From: Halobaculum rubrum
Lineage (GTDB): Archaea; Halobacteriota; Halobacteria; Halobacteriales; Haloferacaceae
Assembly (NCBI RefSeq): GCF_019880225.1
Contig: NZ_CP082284.1
Coordinates: 186,001 to 250,000, forward strand
Direction: 5' to 3'
DNA: 64,000 nucleotides
Shown here: piece by piece, positions 61,727 through 64,000 of the stretch
Layout of the letters: each line of letters begins with the position of its first letter
Position numbering within the stretch: the stretch's first letter is position 1
The notes under the pieces: model-generated
Databases searched by the model: none
What the model saw: the letters and a program-made list of their open reading frames with translations, nothing else
What the model was told of the DNA's origin: nothing
Made by a program: the position numbers and the translations under genes

Positions 61727-62275
61727 ATGGATCAGGTGTTCGCGCCGTGGCGGATCGAGTGGGTCGACCGGGACGCCGACGAGGACGCGATCGACGGCTG
61801 TCCGTTCTGCGTGCTTCCCGAGCGCGGGAACGACCGCGACTCCCGGATCGTCGCCCGCAGCGAGCGCGCGTTCGTCCTGCTCAACAACTACCCGTACAAC
61901 CCGGGCCACGTCATGGTGATCCCGCGGGTCCACGAGGGGGAGTTCCCCGCCCTCGACGACGCGACGCTGTTGGATCACGCCCGCCTGAAGCAGCGGACGA
62001 TGCGCGCACTCGAGGACGCGCTCGGCCCGGACGGACTCAACGCCGGGATGAACCTCGGCGGCGACGCCGCCGGCGGCTCCATCGACGACCACCTCCACAC
62101 CCACGTCGTCCCGCGGTGGGGCGGCGACACGAACTTCATGCCGGTCATCTCGGACACGAAGGTGATCGTCGAGGCGCTCGAGGACACCTGGGAGCGCCTC
62201 CGGGACGCCCTCGCCGAGCAGGAGGGCGCCCGCGCCGGCGACGACGACGAGGCGGTGCGGTTCGCGTTCGAGTAG
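61727..62275 (+). CDS. HIT family nucleotide hydrolase/transferase
   Basis: A 182-residue histidine-triad protein. The HxHxH motif is DDHLHTHVVPRW (His122, His124, His126), and a zinc pair CPFC (Cys25/Cys28) sits near the N-terminus. NYPYNPGHVMVIPRVHEGEF is the classic Hint/FHIT strand. It probably hydrolyses nucleoside-phosphoramidates or dinucleoside polyphosphates such as Ap4A. The acidic end is a halophilic addition. Confidence 0.94.
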   Translation: MDQVFAPWRIEWVDRDADEDAIDGCPFCVLPERGNDRDSRIVARSERAFVLLNNYPYNPGHVMVIPRVHEGEFPALDDATLLDHARLKQRTMRALEDALGPDGLNAGMNLGGDAAGGSIDDHLHTHVVPRWGGDTNFMPVISDTKVIVEALEDTWERLRDALAEQEGARAGDDDEAVRFAFE

Positions 62276-62352
62276 GCCGGCGGGTTCGCCACCACCGGGA
62301 GGAGTTCACACGCCGGCCGAACCGTCAAGTGTCGACCGACGAAGGCGACGCC

Positions 62353-62889
62353 ATGGAGATCCGACCGCTCCGAGGCGAGGAACTCGAGGCGTTCGTCGAC
62401 GACCTCTGGATACCGTTTCAGCGCGAGGCCGCCGCGGACGAGCCGTTCCACCCCCTCGTCGACGACCTCCGGACTCCCGGGATCGACCACCGCGAGGACC
62501 GCCTCGCGGACGACGACGCCGCCGACCTCGTCGCGGTCGTCGACGGCGATCGCGTCGGCTTCGCGTCGGCGACCCGGGAGCCGACGGCGCCGGTCTTCGA
62601 CCGCGATCCGAACTGCCACGTCTCGGAGCTGTACGTCGCCGAGGCGTATCGCCGTCGGGGCGTCGCGACGGCCCTCCTCGACGCCTGTGTGGATCGGGGC
62701 CGCGAGTGGGGCTGCGAGACGGCGTCGATCTCCGTGGCCGTCGACAACGACGCCGCCCTGGCGCTGTACGAGCGCGAGGGCTTCGAGGTACGTCGCCGCC
62801 GCCTTCTGCGCGGGATCGACGGCAGGGCCGACACCCGCGTCGATGACGAGGACGGCGACGGCGGGACCGAGCGCGGCGTGGACGCCTAG
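62353..62889 (+). CDS. GNAT family N-acetyltransferase
   Basis: A 178-residue acetyltransferase. MEIRPLRGEELEAFVDDLWI starts the fold, HVSELYVAEAYRRRGVATAL carries the RRxGVA acetyl-CoA loop, and SISVAVDNDAALALYEREGF the C-terminal strand-helix. The order and the EREGF ending suggest a RimI-like or aminoglycoside-like subfamily, but the acceptor is unknown. It follows the HIT gene on the same strand by about 75 bases. Confidence 0.9.
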   Translation: MEIRPLRGEELEAFVDDLWIPFQREAAADEPFHPLVDDLRTPGIDHREDRLADDDAADLVAVVDGDRVGFASATREPTAPVFDRDPNCHVSELYVAEAYRRRGVATALLDACVDRGREWGCETASISVAVDNDAALALYEREGFEVRRRRLLRGIDGRADTRVDDEDGDGGTERGVDA

Positions 62890-62937
62890 GGGCGTATCGA
62901 CCCAACGACTATGTTCGGCGACGTTCCATGACCCGGC

Positions 62938-63963
62938 ATGAGCAGATCCGCGGAGGAGGCCGTCGACCACGCGGGGGAGGCGGACCTCGACCCGGCGGAG
63001 GCGTTCGCCCTCCTCGGCAACGAGACCCGCATCGACATCCTCCAGTCGCTGCACGAGGCGACGATCGAGCGCGGCGACGACCAACCGGTCGCGTTCTCCG
63101 AGCTGTACGACCGCACCGACCTGAACGACAGCGCGCACTTCAACTACCACCTGAAGCAGCTACTCGACCACTTCGTCCGCAAGATCGAGTGCGGCGACGA
63201 CGCCGCCGACGGGGACGGTGGTTCCGTCGGCGACACCGCCGGCGCCACGGCGGCCGACGACTGCGTCGAGGGGTACGAGTTCCGCACGCCGGGCTGGAAG
63301 GTCGTGCGCTCGGTGTTCGCGGGGACGTTCACCGGCCGCAGCGAGCTGGGGCCGTTCGACGCGCCAGGGGCGTGTTACGAGTGCGACGGCGACCTGGAGG
63401 CGCGGTACGCGAACGAGCTGCTCACGATCGCGTGTACCGAGTGCGGGCGCACGCCGGTGAACTACTCGTTCCCGCCGGGCGGTCTCGCCGACCGGACGCC
63501 CGCGGAGTTCCTCGACGCGTTCCATCACCACGTCCGCCACCACTACTGTCTCGCCGCCGACGGCGTCTGCCCGGAGTGTATGGGGCGCATGGAGACCGAT
63601 CTGGTCACCGAGACCGCCGTTCCCGGACAGGACGTCGCGGTGCGCCACACCTGCGGCCGCTGTGACAACCGGCTCACCTCCGCCGTCGGCGTGAACCTCC
63701 TCGACACCGCGCCCGTGCTCACGTTCTTCGCCGAGCGCGGCGTCGACCTCACGACCGAGCCGTTCTGGACGCATCCGTGGACCGTCAGCGACGGGCACAC
63801 GAGGGTGGTGAGCGAGGATCCGCTCCGCGTTCGGCTCGATCTCCCCTGCGACGGCGACGTGATCCGCGTCACCGTCGACGAGACGCTCGAGGTGCTCGAC
63901 GCGGAGACGAACGAGCCGACAGAGACGAACACAGCCGACGACGATGTCGAGGCCGACGCGTAG
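62938..63963 (+). CDS. ArsR-like winged-helix protein with zinc-ribbon C-terminal domain
   Basis: A 341-residue protein. An N-terminal winged helix (about 15-85: DPAEAFALLGNETRIDILQS; SELYDRTDLNDSAHFNYHLK, then QLLDHFVRKIE) is followed by an acidic linker and a C-terminal region with cysteine pairs CYECDGD, CTECGRTPV, CPECMGRM and CGRCDNRL, suggesting two zinc ribbons. I associate the layout with the haloarchaeal DUF7351/DUF7347 HTH family. It is probably a transcription regulator. It starts 48 bases after the acetyltransferase stop. Confidence 0.87.
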   Translation: MSRSAEEAVDHAGEADLDPAEAFALLGNETRIDILQSLHEATIERGDDQPVAFSELYDRTDLNDSAHFNYHLKQLLDHFVRKIECGDDAADGDGGSVGDTAGATAADDCVEGYEFRTPGWKVVRSVFAGTFTGRSELGPFDAPGACYECDGDLEARYANELLTIACTECGRTPVNYSFPPGGLADRTPAEFLDAFHHHVRHHYCLAADGVCPECMGRMETDLVTETAVPGQDVAVRHTCGRCDNRLTSAVGVNLLDTAPVLTFFAERGVDLTTEPFWTHPWTVSDGHTRVVSEDPLRVRLDLPCDGDVIRVTVDETLEVLDAETNEPTETNTADDDVEADA

Positions 63964-64000
63964 CTCTCACCGACCAACGGTTCCTGGTTTCTCACCGACC

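Noticed and set aside
1-64000. CRISPR array
   Set aside because: The only clear tandem repeats are at 43437, 60179 and 40685. They have no spacers of constant length and no cas genes.

Overview
The window is a stretch of haloarchaeal core chromosome. The evidence is a high G+C content, very acidic deduced proteins, twin-arginine-like lipoprotein leaders, TATA-type promoters about 25-30 bases upstream of start codons (typical of leaderless transcripts), and archaeal marker genes: replication factor C large subunit, TiaS, CetZ, SAMP1, a type II methionine aminopeptidase and HMG-CoA synthase. Class Halobacteria is secure. An affiliation near Haloferacales/Halorubraceae is only an impression.

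Layout. 1-6282: small-metabolite and housekeeping genes (VOC dioxygenase-like protein cut by the window edge, MFS transporter, zinc-finger microprotein, aldo/keto reductase, membrane-anchored DHH phosphoesterase, SDR protein, DUF5791-like protein). 6317-16311: a ten-kilobase minus-strand cluster that looks like an uncharacterised Tad/type IV pilus-like machine: coiled-coil protein, secreted protein, secretion ATPase, TadC-like membrane platform and four proteins each with one N-terminal hydrophobic segment. Its genes are joined by ATGA overlaps and punctuated by three near-identical promoters. 16497-19041: CetZ tubulin-like protein, SHOCT protein and heme A synthase. 19120-21503: polar amino-acid ABC importer. 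21544-31657: zinc alcohol dehydrogenase, RfcL, a type IV pilin, TatD-like hydrolase, DUF2150 protein, a large surface protein, HMG-CoA synthase, thioredoxin, a regulator and a membrane metal-dependent hydrolase. 31724-45957: acetyltransferase, amidohydrolase, glutaredoxin, HTH regulator, TiaS, Nudix, threonine synthase, two metallohydrolase-family proteins with altered metal-ligand positions, a repeat-tailed membrane protein and a malic enzyme-phosphotransacetylase fusion. 46115-52582: a five-gene dipeptide/oligopeptide ABC importer. 53040-58059: small membrane protein, tRNA-Val(GAC), SAMP1, two TrkA-C-like membrane proteins and a potassium channel. 58094-63963: DICT sensor with HTH partner, uridine phosphorylase, methionine aminopeptidase, zinc microprotein, HIT protein, acetyltransferase and an ArsR-like HTH/zinc-ribbon protein.

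The two most interesting items are the substrate-binding protein of the peptide importer (46115-47764) and the 6317-16311 pilus-like cluster. In the binding protein, the segment that normally forms the extreme C-terminus of the family sits directly behind the lipoprotein signal, and the normal C-terminus is missing. It reads as a natural circular permutation. I saw no CRISPR array, insertion sequence, prophage or rRNA.
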